This document shows positions 1 through 6,095 of a DNA stretch of 6,164 nucleotides, piece by piece. The stretch spans positions 11,703 through 17,866 of the forward strand of contig DHJN01000163.1 of NCBI GenBank assembly GCA_002404345.1, read 5' to 3'. Origin of the DNA: Actinobacteria bacterium UBA4719 (GTDB lineage Bacteria; Actinomycetota; Actinomycetes; Actinomycetales; Dermatophilaceae). A program made the translations under genes and the position numbers. Below the pieces are notes generated by a model, which was given only the letters and a program-made list of their open reading frames with translations, made no database searches and was not told the DNA's origin. The first letter of the stretch is position 1, and the number at the start of each line of letters is the position of its first letter.

Positions 1-183
1 ACGCCAACATCGAGGTCGGTCGCACCCGGGGCCTGTTCGACCCGGCGATCGAGGCGATCCCCACGCTCGGGACGCTCGCGGTTCTCGCGGTGGGGACGGC
101 CAGAGTCGCCAGCGGCCAGCTGACCGCCGCCGAGGTCGTCCAGATCGCCTACCTCTTCTCGCTGCTCTCCTTCCCCGTTCGGG

Positions 184-187
184 CCCC
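184..187 (+). other. Apparent +1 frameshift site (CCCC run)
   Basis: The membrane-domain frame is correct up to the Arg-Ala codons at 180-185, and the ATPase frame is correct from the Leu-Gly-Trp-Val-Leu that follows. A single extra C in 184-187 explains both. I see no stop codon next to the run and no conserved slippery arrangement that would argue for programmed frameshifting. A base-call error or a true indel is more likely. Confidence 0.75.
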
Positions 188-195
188 TGGGCTGG

Positions 196-1140
196 GTGCT
201 CGCCGAGCTTCCCCGCACCGTCGTCGGCTGGGACCGTGTCGATGCGGTCCTTCAGGCAAAAGGAAAGATGCAGTATGGCGGCCGCGGCCTCGTGCGCACC
301 GGCGCGAGTCGCGTGCAGACCGAGCAGGCGTCGTACGCCTACGACGTCAGTCGCACGGGTCATGCTGACGGTGCCGTCCCGGCGATGGCGGTCCGGTCGG
401 TCACCCTCGATGTGGTCGCCGGGGGCACCACGGCGCTGGTCGGGCCCACCGGCTCGGGCAAGTCCACCCTGGCCTCCCTGGTGTTGCGGCTGATCGACCC
501 TGACTCGGGAGTCGTGCGACTCGATGGCGTCGACCTGCGTGAGGTTGCCCGCGGCGGTGTGCCAGAGGTCGGCTCGCTCGTGGCGCAGCAGACGTTCCTG
601 TTCGATGACACCGTCCGCGGCAACATCACGTTGGGCGTCGAGGCGACCGACGAGGAGGTGTGGCACGCGCTGCGGGTGGCCCAGGCGGATGGCTTCGTCG
701 CGGCTCTGCCGTCCGGTCTCGGCACGCGGGTCGGCGAGCGTGGCACCAGCCTCAGTGGTGGCCAGCGTCAACGAGTTGCCTTGGCGCGAGCCGTGCTTCG
801 CAACCCTCAGCTCCTGGTTCTGGACGACGCGACCAGTGCGGTCGACCCCAGCGTCGAGCAGGCCATCCTGGCCGGGCTCCGTGAGTCCGGTCACGGCCTT
901 GACGACACACCGCGGACGACGGTGCTCGTTGTCGCCTACCGGATGGCGACGATCACGCTGGCCGACGATGTCATCTACCTGGAGAACGGCCGGGTGGTCG
1001 ACCACGGAACCCATGAGCAGCTGCTGGCCCGGTGCACCGGATACGCGAGCCTGGTCACCGCCTACGCCCGTGAGGCTGCCGAGCGGGCTGCGGTGCTCGC
1101 TGACGAGGACCGCCTCGACGCGCAGGGAGTCGACTCATGA
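196..1140 (+). CDS. ATP-binding domain portion of the frameshifted ABC exporter (degenerate-site subunit)
   Basis: This is the intact reading frame downstream of the frameshift, 314 codons from a GTG at 196. That GTG lies inside the normal gene and has no good ribosome-binding site. An in-frame ATG at 268 follows AAGGA closely and could give an NBD-only product, but this is speculation. From residue 1 at 196, Walker A is GPTGSGKST (83-91), the Q-loop is VAQQ (129-132), the signature is canonical LSGGQ (186-190), Walker B is LLVLDD (206-211) and the D-loop is SAVD (214-217). The catalytic Glu after Walker B is Asp211. The H-loop, normally AHR, is AYR (Tyr248). These two changes mark the degenerate subunit of heterodimeric exporters such as TM287/288 or BmrCD. 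The signature motif would complete the active site of the partner encoded next door. The substrate cannot be read from sequence; such pairs are often annotated as multidrug or peptide/lipid exporters. Confidence 0.8.
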   Translation: MLAELPRTVVGWDRVDAVLQAKGKMQYGGRGLVRTGASRVQTEQASYAYDVSRTGHADGAVPAMAVRSVTLDVVAGGTTALVGPTGSGKSTLASLVLRLIDPDSGVVRLDGVDLREVARGGVPEVGSLVAQQTFLFDDTVRGNITLGVEATDEEVWHALRVAQADGFVAALPSGLGTRVGERGTSLSGGQRQRVALARAVLRNPQLLVLDDATSAVDPSVEQAILAGLRESGHGLDDTPRTTVLVVAYRMATITLADDVIYLENGRVVDHGTHEQLLARCTGYASLVTAYAREAAERAAVLADEDRLDAQGVDS

Positions 1141-2951
1141 GCATCCCTACCCGCTCGCAGCCGCAGCCGGACGCCACCGGCATCGAGTCCGGTCAGCGCC
1201 TCGGGACGTGGGCGATTCTGCGACGGGGCCTCGAGCTGTCACCTGAGCTGCGAAGGGGGATCGGCGTCACGGTGATGTTGGCCCTGATCTCGACCGTGGG
1301 CAGGGTCGTCGTGCCCTTCGTCGTCCAGCAGACGACCGACCGGGGGATCCTGGCCAGGTCGGGCCCGGACACCGGGCTGGTCGTCGGGCTCGTCCTGCTC
1401 GCCGCATGCGGTGTCGCGCTCACCGCCGTGACGTCGTACTTCGTCAACGTGCGCTTGTTCCGTGCCTCCGAAAGCGGCCTGGCGGCGTTGCGGATCAAGG
1501 CTTTCCGGCACATCCATGACCTCTCGATGCTCACCCAGAACACCGAGCGACGCGGCTCGCTGGTCTCCCGGGTCACCAGCGATGTCGACACGATCTCGAT
1601 GTTCGTGCAGTTCGGCGGACTGATGCTGATCGTGTCCCTGGGCCAGCTGACCCTGGCCACGGTGCTGATGGTGATCTACAGCCCGGTGCTGGCTGCTGTC
1701 GTCTGGATCTGCTTCGTGCCGCTGTTCTTGCTGATCCGCCGGTTCCAGGGCATCGTCGGCCAGGCGTTCACCCAGGTACGTGAGCGGGTCGGCGAGCTGC
1801 TGGCAGCGGTGTCGGAGTCCGTCGTCGGCGCGGCGACCATCCGCGCCTACGGGGTCGAGGACCGTACCGCATCGCGCCTTGACGCCGCCATCGAGAACCA
1901 CCGCAGGGCCGCGGTGTCGGCGCAGGTCAAGGCCGTGGCCGCCTTCACGTCGGGCCAGCTGGTCTCGGGCCTGACCACGGCGGTCATCATCGTGGTCGGC
2001 ACCGTCCTGGCAGTTCGCGGGCAGCTGAGCCTGGGCGAGCTGCTGGCCTTCCTGTTCCTGGTGCAGCTGTTCACCCAACCGGTGCAGACCGCCACCGAGA
2101 TCCTCAACGAGATGCAGAACGCGGTGGCGGGGTGGCGCCGGGTGATCGCCGTGATCGACACCCCCGCCGACGTGGCCGATCCCGCCGATGAGGGGCAGTC
2201 CTTGCCCAGTGGCCCGATCACCGTTGTCTTCGACGGCGTCGGGTTCGCCTACCCGGGCGGCGAGCCGGTGTTGCATGAGGTCAACCTCCGGATCGAGCCT
2301 CGATCGCGCATCGCCATCGTCGGAGAGACCGGCTCGGGCAAGTCGACGCTGGCCAAGCTGCTCACCCGCCTGATGGACCCGACACAGGGCACTGTGCAGA
2401 TCGATGGCGTCGACCTGCGCGAGGTGCGGTTCTCCTCGCTGCGCCGCCGCGTGGTGCTCGTGCCGCAGGAGGGGTTTCTTTTCGATGCCTCGTTGCTGGA
2501 CAACATCCGTTTCGGCAAGCCGGTCGCCACAGATGACGACGTGCGACTGGCCCTTACCGAGCTCGGCCTGGACACCTGGCTGGACGAGCTCCCGCAAGGC
2601 CTCTTGACCCAGGTCGGCCAACGGGGTGAGTCCGTCTCAGCCGGTGAGCGGCAGCTCGTGGCGCTGACCCGGGCCTATCTGGCTGACCCTGACCTTCTCG
2701 TTCTGGACGAAGCCACCTCGGCGGTCGACCCGGCCACCGAGGTTCGCGTTCAGCGAGCCCTGGACAGCCTCACCCGTGGACGCACCTCGATCGCCATCGC
2801 CCATCGGCTCTCGACCGCTGAGGCTGCCGACGAGGTCATCGTGGTGGACAAGGGCCGCCTGGTGGAGCGCGGACCGCACCGTGAGCTGGTGGGCTCGGGA
2901 GGTGTCTACGCAGGGATGCACGCGTCGTGGATGGCCCAGCACGACGTCTGA
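1137..2951 (+). CDS. ABC exporter half-transporter, permease-ATPase fusion (consensus catalytic subunit)
   Basis: A complete 604-aa type I ABC exporter half of usual length. The membrane domain covers about residues 35-330, with hydrophobic segments near 42-62, 82-103, 157-180, 182-201, 274-293 and 298-318. The ATPase domain covers about 360-604. Walker A is GETGSGKST (396-404), Q-loop Gln is 444, Walker B is LLVLDE (520-525) with catalytic Glu525, the D-loop is SAVD (528-531) and the H-loop is AHR with His556. The signature is VSAGE (500-504) instead of LSGGQ, so this subunit would contribute the weak signature to the degenerate site while carrying the competent Walker B/His of the consensus site. 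The start at ATG 1137 overlaps the upstream stop (ATGA), with AGGGAG at 1124-1129 as a well-placed ribosome-binding site. It is expected to sit in the cytoplasmic membrane as a heterodimer with the upstream subunit. Export is inferred from the TMD-NBD architecture; the substrate is unknown. Confidence 0.93.
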   Translation: MSIPTRSQPQPDATGIESGQRLGTWAILRRGLELSPELRRGIGVTVMLALISTVGRVVVPFVVQQTTDRGILARSGPDTGLVVGLVLLAACGVALTAVTSYFVNVRLFRASESGLAALRIKAFRHIHDLSMLTQNTERRGSLVSRVTSDVDTISMFVQFGGLMLIVSLGQLTLATVLMVIYSPVLAAVVWICFVPLFLLIRRFQGIVGQAFTQVRERVGELLAAVSESVVGAATIRAYGVEDRTASRLDAAIENHRRAAVSAQVKAVAAFTSGQLVSGLTTAVIIVVGTVLAVRGQLSLGELLAFLFLVQLFTQPVQTATEILNEMQNAVAGWRRVIAVIDTPADVADPADEGQSLPSGPITVVFDGVGFAYPGGEPVLHEVNLRIEPRSRIAIVGETGSGKSTLAKLLTRLMDPTQGTVQIDGVDLREVRFSSLRRRVVLVPQEGFLFDASLLDNIRFGKPVATDDDVRLALTELGLDTWLDELPQGLLTQVGQRGESVSAGERQLVALTRAYLADPDLLVLDEATSAVDPATEVRVQRALDSLTRGRTSIAIAHRLSTAEAADEVIVVDKGRLVERGPHRELVGSGGVYAGMHASWMAQHDV

Positions 2952-2970
2952 TGGCCCAGCACCGTCGTCT
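2930..2970 (+). repeat. Imperfect tandem duplication of about 20 bp across the exporter stop codon
   Basis: The 13-mer GATGGCCCAGCAC occurs at 2930-2942 and again at 2950-2962, and the similarity continues a few bases beyond each copy (ACGACGTCTG against ACCGTCGTCTG). The first copy encodes the last residues of the exporter (MAQHDV) and its stop. The second lies just downstream and is not translated in that frame. It looks like a small local duplication at the 3' end of the gene. Confidence 0.7.
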
Positions 2971-2999
2971 GAGCGGGGGCTGGCACCATCAGCCGGCTC
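2971..2999. terminator. Possible bidirectional hairpin between convergent genes
   Basis: GAGC (2971-2974) can pair with GCTC (2996-2999), and GGCTG (2978-2982) with CAGCC (2990-2994). This leaves an asymmetric internal loop and a 7-nt apical loop. It lies between the stop of the plus-strand exporter (2951) and the stop of the minus-strand gene, overlapping the latter by two bases. There is no T-run on either side. It could be a U-less terminator of the kind reported in high-GC Gram-positives, or a chance pairing in GC-rich DNA. Confidence 0.35.
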
Positions 3000-3408
3000 A
3001 GCCCATCGACACGCCGAGCAGCAGCGCGCCCAGGGCGCCCAGCAGGCCGACGGCCCCCCAGATGCCCTTGAACGCAGGGCGCTTGGCGAAGGTGTGCAGC
3101 GCGGCACCCAGGCCGGAGAGCACGACGAGCACCATCTTGACCACCAGAGTGGTCCCGTAGCCCCCCGCCATGCCGCCGGGAATCATCCGGCCGCTGACCT
3201 GGAGGTTCCAGAAGCCCGTCAGGATGAGCACTGCGAACGCCGGCCAGGCCACCCAGGCGTAGGCCCGCGCGGCGGGGGCGACCGCCTCCGGAGCCTTCCG
3301 TCGTAGCGTCCACACGAGCGCAACCAGGACGATCTGGCCACCCACCCAGATGGTCGCCGCGAGCACGTGCAGGGTCACTCGGATCACGTCAAGATCGATG
3401 GGGAGCAT
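2998..3408 (-). CDS. CopD-like small four-helix membrane protein
   Basis: A 136-aa very hydrophobic protein starting [20 protein letters not shown]. Four membrane helices are visible at about residues 10-33, 52-69, 86-108 and 117-133. Helix 1 carries His14 followed by the Trp-Val-Gly-Gly motif (21-24). Helix 3 has Lys91 and His105. A His plus WxGG in the first helix and a Lys/His in the third resemble the CopD copper-resistance domain (PF05425) and related small haem- or metal-associated membrane proteins such as HemJ. The exact family is from memory, and copper transport is not shown. I chose the ATG at 3408 because the reading frame upstream of it (to 3507) has non-membrane, shadow-like composition and would overlap hisI. 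The ribosome-binding site is weak. It is convergent with the exporter operon and divergent from hisI, so it is probably a single-gene unit. Confidence 0.75.
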   Translation of the reverse strand: MLPIDLDVIRVTLHVLAATIWVGGQIVLVALVWTLRRKAPEAVAPAARAYAWVAWPAFAVLILTGFWNLQVSGRMIPGGMAGGYGTTLVVKMVLVVLSGLGAALHTFAKRPAFKGIWGAVGLLGALGALLLGVSMG

Positions 3409-3479
3409 GCCTGCATTCCAACATTGGCCGATCTGGTGCGTGCGACCAGGGGGTAGCGCGCAGGGTTGGGCACGGCAGA
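3409..3479. promoter_or_regulatory. Divergent intergenic region between the CopD-like gene and hisI
   Basis: These 71 bp separate two divergent start codons and must hold the promoter of the CopD-like gene and the nearest possible promoter of the his-trp operon. I cannot identify a convincing -35/-10 pair, an operator palindrome, or a Trp-codon-rich leader peptide. The ribosome-binding site of hisI is weak (GGG at 3468-3470). The functional assignment rests on gene orientation only. Confidence 0.4.
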
Positions 3480-3929
3480 ATGTCCAGGGTGACCCCGACC
3501 CCCGCACCGTCCGCCCTCCCAGCCGAGGTCGCCGCGCGACTGAAGCGTGACATCGACGGCCTCGTGTGTGCCGTCGTGCAGCAGCACGACACCGGCGAGG
3601 TGCTCATGGTCGGCTGGATGGACGACGAGGCACTTCATCGCACGCTGACATCAGGACGGGTGACGTTTTGGTCTCGCAGCCGTGGCGAGTACTGGCGCAA
3701 GGGCGACACCTCGGGCCACGCGCAGTACGTCAAGACCGTCGCGCTGGACTGCGACGGTGACGCACTGCTCGTCCGGGTCGACCAGATCGGCGCGGCCTGC
3801 CATACCGGCACACGCACCTGCTTCGACGACCACGATCTGTCGGCAGTTCAGGGAGATCCGAGCTCAGGCACGGCGAAGTCAGGCACGGCGAAGTCAGGTT
3901 CAGCGAAGTCAGGGACAGCCGATGACTGA
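3480..3929 (+). CDS. hisI: Phosphoribosyl-AMP cyclohydrolase HisI
   Basis: This enzyme opens the adenine ring of phosphoribosyl-AMP to give ProFAR (BBM II), the third step of histidine synthesis, in the cytoplasm as a zinc/magnesium-dependent dimer. The 149-aa product matches the family throughout: [14 protein letters not shown] (39-52), [18 protein letters not shown] (63-80), LDCDGDALL (89-97) and [10 protein letters not shown] (106-115). Cys91, Cys107 and Cys114 have the 16- and 7-residue spacing of the zinc ligands known from the Methanothermobacter enzyme. Asp90, Asp92 and Asp94 form the acidic metal cluster. There is no fused HisE (PRA-PH) domain, as is usual in Actinobacteria. The odd part is the C-terminus: beyond Phe115 there are about 34 residues, including four SGTAK-like repeats (129-148), which the roughly 115-aa mycobacterial protein does not need. 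The stop overlaps the trpE start by 8 bp. The ATG at 3480 has a weak ribosome-binding site, but no better in-frame start is evident. Confidence 0.95.
   Translation: MSRVTPTPAPSALPAEVAARLKRDIDGLVCAVVQQHDTGEVLMVGWMDDEALHRTLTSGRVTFWSRSRGEYWRKGDTSGHAQYVKTVALDCDGDALLVRVDQIGAACHTGTRTCFDDHDLSAVQGDPSSGTAKSGTAKSGSAKSGTADD
3864..3923 (+). repeat. Four tandem 15-bp units in the 3' end of hisI
   Basis: The unit TCAGGCACGGCGAAG occurs exactly at 3864-3878 and 3879-3893, with changes at 3894-3908 (TCAGGTTCAGCGAAG), and is degenerate at 3909-3923. It is in frame with hisI and encodes [20 protein letters not shown]. The last unit contains AGGGA (3911-3915), the likely ribosome-binding site of trpE, and the first two bases of the trpE start codon. 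Fifteen base pairs keeps the hisI frame whatever the copy number. Confidence 0.9.
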
Positions 3930-5487
3930 GCCCACCCCGACCACCGACGCGAACGACGGCAGCACGCCCAACCTGGGGTATGGCGTGACGTGGCCTTCGC
4001 TGGACACGTTCACGGAGCTCGCCCGCACCCGTCGGGTCGTCCCGGTGGTGCGCCGACTGCTCGCCGATGCCGAGACCCCGGTGGGTGTCTACCGCAAGCT
4101 CGCCAAGGATGCCCCGGGCACCTTCCTGCTGGAGTCCGCCGAGCATGGGGGAGTGTGGTCGCGCTACTCCATCGTGGGCGCCGCCTGCAGCGCCGTGCTG
4201 ACCGAGAAGGACGGCCTCACGCACTGGATTGGTGACCCGCCGGTGGGCGTTCCCACCGGCGGCAACCCGCTGGAAGCGTTGCGCGACACTGTTGCCGCGC
4301 TCGCCACCGACCCGATCACGGGTCTGCCGCCGCTCACCGGTGGCATGGTCGGGGCCATCACCTATGACGCCGTGCGTCGCTGGGAGAGGGTCCCCGACAC
4401 GACGCCGGACGAGCTGCACCTGCCCGAGCTGGCCATGATGCTGGCCACGGACCTGGCGATCCTGGACCACGCGGATGGGTCACTGCTGCTGGTCGCGAAC
4501 GCCGTCAACTACGACGCGACCGATGAGCGGGTCGAGGACGCCTGGTCCGACGCGGTCAGCCGGCTGGACCGGATGACCGCCGATCTAGCTGCCGCCGCTC
4601 CCAGCACCGTGGCGGTCATCGAGCCGACCGCACCCGAGGCCTCCAGCAACCGCACCCCTGAGCAGTTCCACGCCATGGTCGAGGCCGGCAAGGAAGCCAT
4701 TCGCGCGGGCGAGGTCTTCCAGGTCGTGCTCTCGCAACGGTTCGCCGTGGACTGCCCCGCCGACGCGCTCGATGTCTATCGGGTCCTTCGCACGTCGAAC
4801 CCCAGCCCTTACATGTATCTCCTACGGCTCCCGGCACCCGACGGCACGGCATACGACGTCGTGGGCTCGAGTCCAGAGGCGCTCGTCAAGGTGACCGGCC
4901 GGCGGGCCATCACCCACCCGATCGCGGGCTCGCGGCCCCGGGGGGCCACGCCCGAGGCGGACGTCGCCAACGGTGAGGACCTGCTGGCCGACGCCAAGGA
5001 GCGTTCCGAGCACGTCATGCTCGTCGACCTGTCGCGCAACGACCTGCAACGGGTCTGTCATCCGGGCACCGTCGACGTGGTTGAGTTCATGACGATCCGG
5101 CACTACAGCCACATAATGCATCTGGAGTCCACGGTCGTGGGCGACATCCGACCCGGACAGAGCGCCTATGACGTTCTCGTGGCAACGTTTCCGGCCGGCA
5201 CGCTCTCAGGGGCGCCCAAACCGCGGGCCATGGCTCTGATCGACGAGCTTGAGCCGAGCCGTCGCGGCATCTACGGCGGGGGCGTCGGCTACCTCGACTT
5301 CCACGGCGACCTCGACATGGCGATCGCGATCCGCACCGCCGTGATCAAGGGCGGACGGGCGTACGTCCAGGCCGGTGGGGGGATCGTCGCCGACTCGGTG
5401 CCTCGTCTGGAGTTCGAGGAGAGCGTCAACAAGGCCGCTGCGGCCCTGCGGGCAGTCGCCTCGGCCTCGGGGTTGCGGTCACCATGA
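3922..5487 (+). CDS. trpE: Anthranilate synthase component I TrpE
   Basis: TrpE makes anthranilate from chorismate, the first committed step of tryptophan synthesis, using ammonia from a glutamine amidotransferase partner (TrpG) that is not in this window. The 521-aa product has the full chorismate-binding domain in its C-terminal half: PIAGSRPRG (333-341), [10 protein letters not shown] (369-378), the [10 protein letters not shown] segment (394-403) with the conserved His400, [12 protein letters not shown] (426-437), [10 protein letters not shown] (483-492) and EFEES (497-501). The N-terminal regulatory half has LLES (69-72) and NPSPYM (293-298), elements that bind tryptophan in characterised TrpE enzymes, so feedback inhibition is probably kept. 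The anthranilate rather than aminodeoxychorismate or salicylate assignment also rests on its neighbours. I chose ATG 3922 because it follows AGGGA at 3911-3915 by six bases; the open frame extends further upstream but only through hisI. The gene overlaps hisI by 8 bp and the next gene by 4 bp. Confidence 0.96.
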   Translation: MTEPTPTTDANDGSTPNLGYGVTWPSLDTFTELARTRRVVPVVRRLLADAETPVGVYRKLAKDAPGTFLLESAEHGGVWSRYSIVGAACSAVLTEKDGLTHWIGDPPVGVPTGGNPLEALRDTVAALATDPITGLPPLTGGMVGAITYDAVRRWERVPDTTPDELHLPELAMMLATDLAILDHADGSLLLVANAVNYDATDERVEDAWSDAVSRLDRMTADLAAAAPSTVAVIEPTAPEASSNRTPEQFHAMVEAGKEAIRAGEVFQVVLSQRFAVDCPADALDVYRVLRTSNPSPYMYLLRLPAPDGTAYDVVGSSPEALVKVTGRRAITHPIAGSRPRGATPEADVANGEDLLADAKERSEHVMLVDLSRNDLQRVCHPGTVDVVEFMTIRHYSHIMHLESTVVGDIRPGQSAYDVLVATFPAGTLSGAPKPRAMALIDELEPSRRGIYGGGVGYLDFHGDLDMAIAIRTAVIKGGRAYVQAGGGIVADSVPRLEFEESVNKAAAALRAVASASGLRSP

Positions 5488-6095
5488 CCAACATGACCGA
5501 CCGCACGACGAGCAAACGGACCGTGCTCGTCCTGGTGCTCGTGAGCGCCTCGGTCGTTCTGGTCAGCGGTTCTCGTGAGTGGGTCTCGGGTTCGGTCGAC
5601 GATGTCGCCCTCGGCGCAACTGCATTGCACGGCAGGGGATCTGACCTCGCGCCCGGTGCCCTGGCCGCCGCACTGGTGGGCCTGGCCTCGGCGGTGGCCG
5701 CAGCAACGTCCGGCAGGGTGGTGCGCATCGTCGCTGCCTGTGCAGCGCTCCTTGCCGCCGTGCTGGGCGCGACAGTGGTCATCTCCGTCCTGGCCGACCC
5801 GGGTGGCGCGCTCGGCAAGCTGGCGGCCGCCGGTACGGGCCGCAGCGGGACTCTTGCCGCCCACGCGCGAGTCGGCGGCTGGGCCTGGGTTGCGCTCGCG
5901 GCGATGCTCGTCATGGGGGTTGGTGGGCTGGGCGCGCTGGTCGGTGGACGGCGCTGGCGCGGTCTGTCCGGCGCCTATGACGCGCCGGTCTCGGGCGAGG
6001 CGCACCAGCCGAGCTCAGCAGGCGAGCCCGCTCCCGGACAGGAGTCCGCATGGGACCGGCTCTCCCGTGGCGAGGACCCCACCGCCGAGCAGTGA
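5484..6095 (+). CDS. Trp-operon-associated membrane protein (TIGR02234/PF09534 type)
   Basis: A 203-aa membrane protein of unknown function, found almost only beside trpE/trpC in Actinobacteria; Rv1610 of M. tuberculosis holds the same position. Four membrane segments are visible at about residues 12-28, 56-75, 80-103 and 132-154. A short Trp-containing loop (REWVSG, 31-36) follows helix 1 and a GGWAW motif (131-135) opens helix 4. The cytoplasmic-looking tail is polar and ends in WDRLSRGEDPT (190-200), the C-terminal signature of this family as I recall it. The ATG at 5484 overlaps the trpE stop (ATGA), so translation is probably coupled; the nearest purine run (GGGG, 5469-5472) is rather far. 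A second in-frame ATG at 5493 is possible. A role in tryptophan or precursor movement is often supposed but unproven. The stop codon (6093-6095) lies inside the first unit of a tandem repeat. Confidence 0.88.
   Translation: MTNMTDRTTSKRTVLVLVLVSASVVLVSGSREWVSGSVDDVALGATALHGRGSDLAPGALAAALVGLASAVAAATSGRVVRIVAACAALLAAVLGATVVISVLADPGGALGKLAAAGTGRSGTLAAHARVGGWAWVALAAMLVMGVGGLGALVGGRRWRGLSGAYDAPVSGEAHQPSSAGEPAPGQESAWDRLSRGEDPTAEQ

Larger units (their letters stand above)
1..1140 (+). pseudogene. ABC exporter half-transporter (permease-ATPase), 5'-truncated by window edge and frameshifted
   Basis: The left edge cuts into the membrane domain of an ABC exporter subunit. Reading from base 3, the frame gives the end of a transmembrane domain (ANIEVGRTRGLFDPAIEAIP, then a hydrophobic helix and LTAAEVVQIAYLFSLLSFPVRA). 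At the C run 184-187 this frame turns into nonsense and stops at 366-368. If one C is removed there, the reading continues as ALGWVLAELPRTVVGWDRV and runs without a stop to 1138-1140. That is the expected linker from the last transmembrane helix into the ATPase domain. The whole is therefore one type I exporter half (TMD then NBD), probably interrupted by a +1 insertion. I cannot tell a real mutation from a sequencing error in a homopolymer. The gene overlaps the next exporter gene by ATGA, so the two form an operon and probably a heterodimer. Confidence 0.8.

Noticed and set aside
1239..2621. Long minus-strand open frame (460 codons) opposite the second exporter
   Set aside because: Its product is rich in His, Arg, Gln, Asp and Gly with no recognisable domain, which is typical of an antisense shadow of a high-GC gene. 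The plus strand there encodes a textbook ABC exporter.
2951..3160. Plus-strand frame starting with TGATG overlap after the second exporter
   Set aside because: The start comes from the small duplication, and the rest is antisense to the CopD-like gene with low-complexity Pro/Ser/Arg content.
3436..3456. Tiny frame GTG to TAG upstream of hisI as a Trp attenuator leader peptide
   Set aside because: It has six sense codons, none for Trp or His, and no paired hairpins follow. There is no basis for an attenuator.
3424..3459. TTGGCC and TAGCGC as a -35/-10 promoter pair for hisI
   Set aside because: The spacing is 24 bp, too long for a sigma-70-type promoter, and the hexamers match poorly.
3682..3921. 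Upstream extension of the trpE frame
   Set aside because: It runs inside hisI in another frame and gives a low-complexity Arg/Ser/Thr sequence. TrpE homology begins after ATG 3922, which has its own ribosome-binding site.
3730..4470. Minus-strand frame opposite hisI and trpE
   Set aside because: No domain is recognisable, and its Leu-Thr-Ser repeats are only the complement of the hisI 15-bp units. It spans two well-supported genes on the other strand.
5289..6005. Minus-strand frame opposite the trpE end and the membrane protein gene
   Set aside because: Arg/Ala/Gly/Gln-rich composition with no motif. The plus-strand genes explain this DNA fully.
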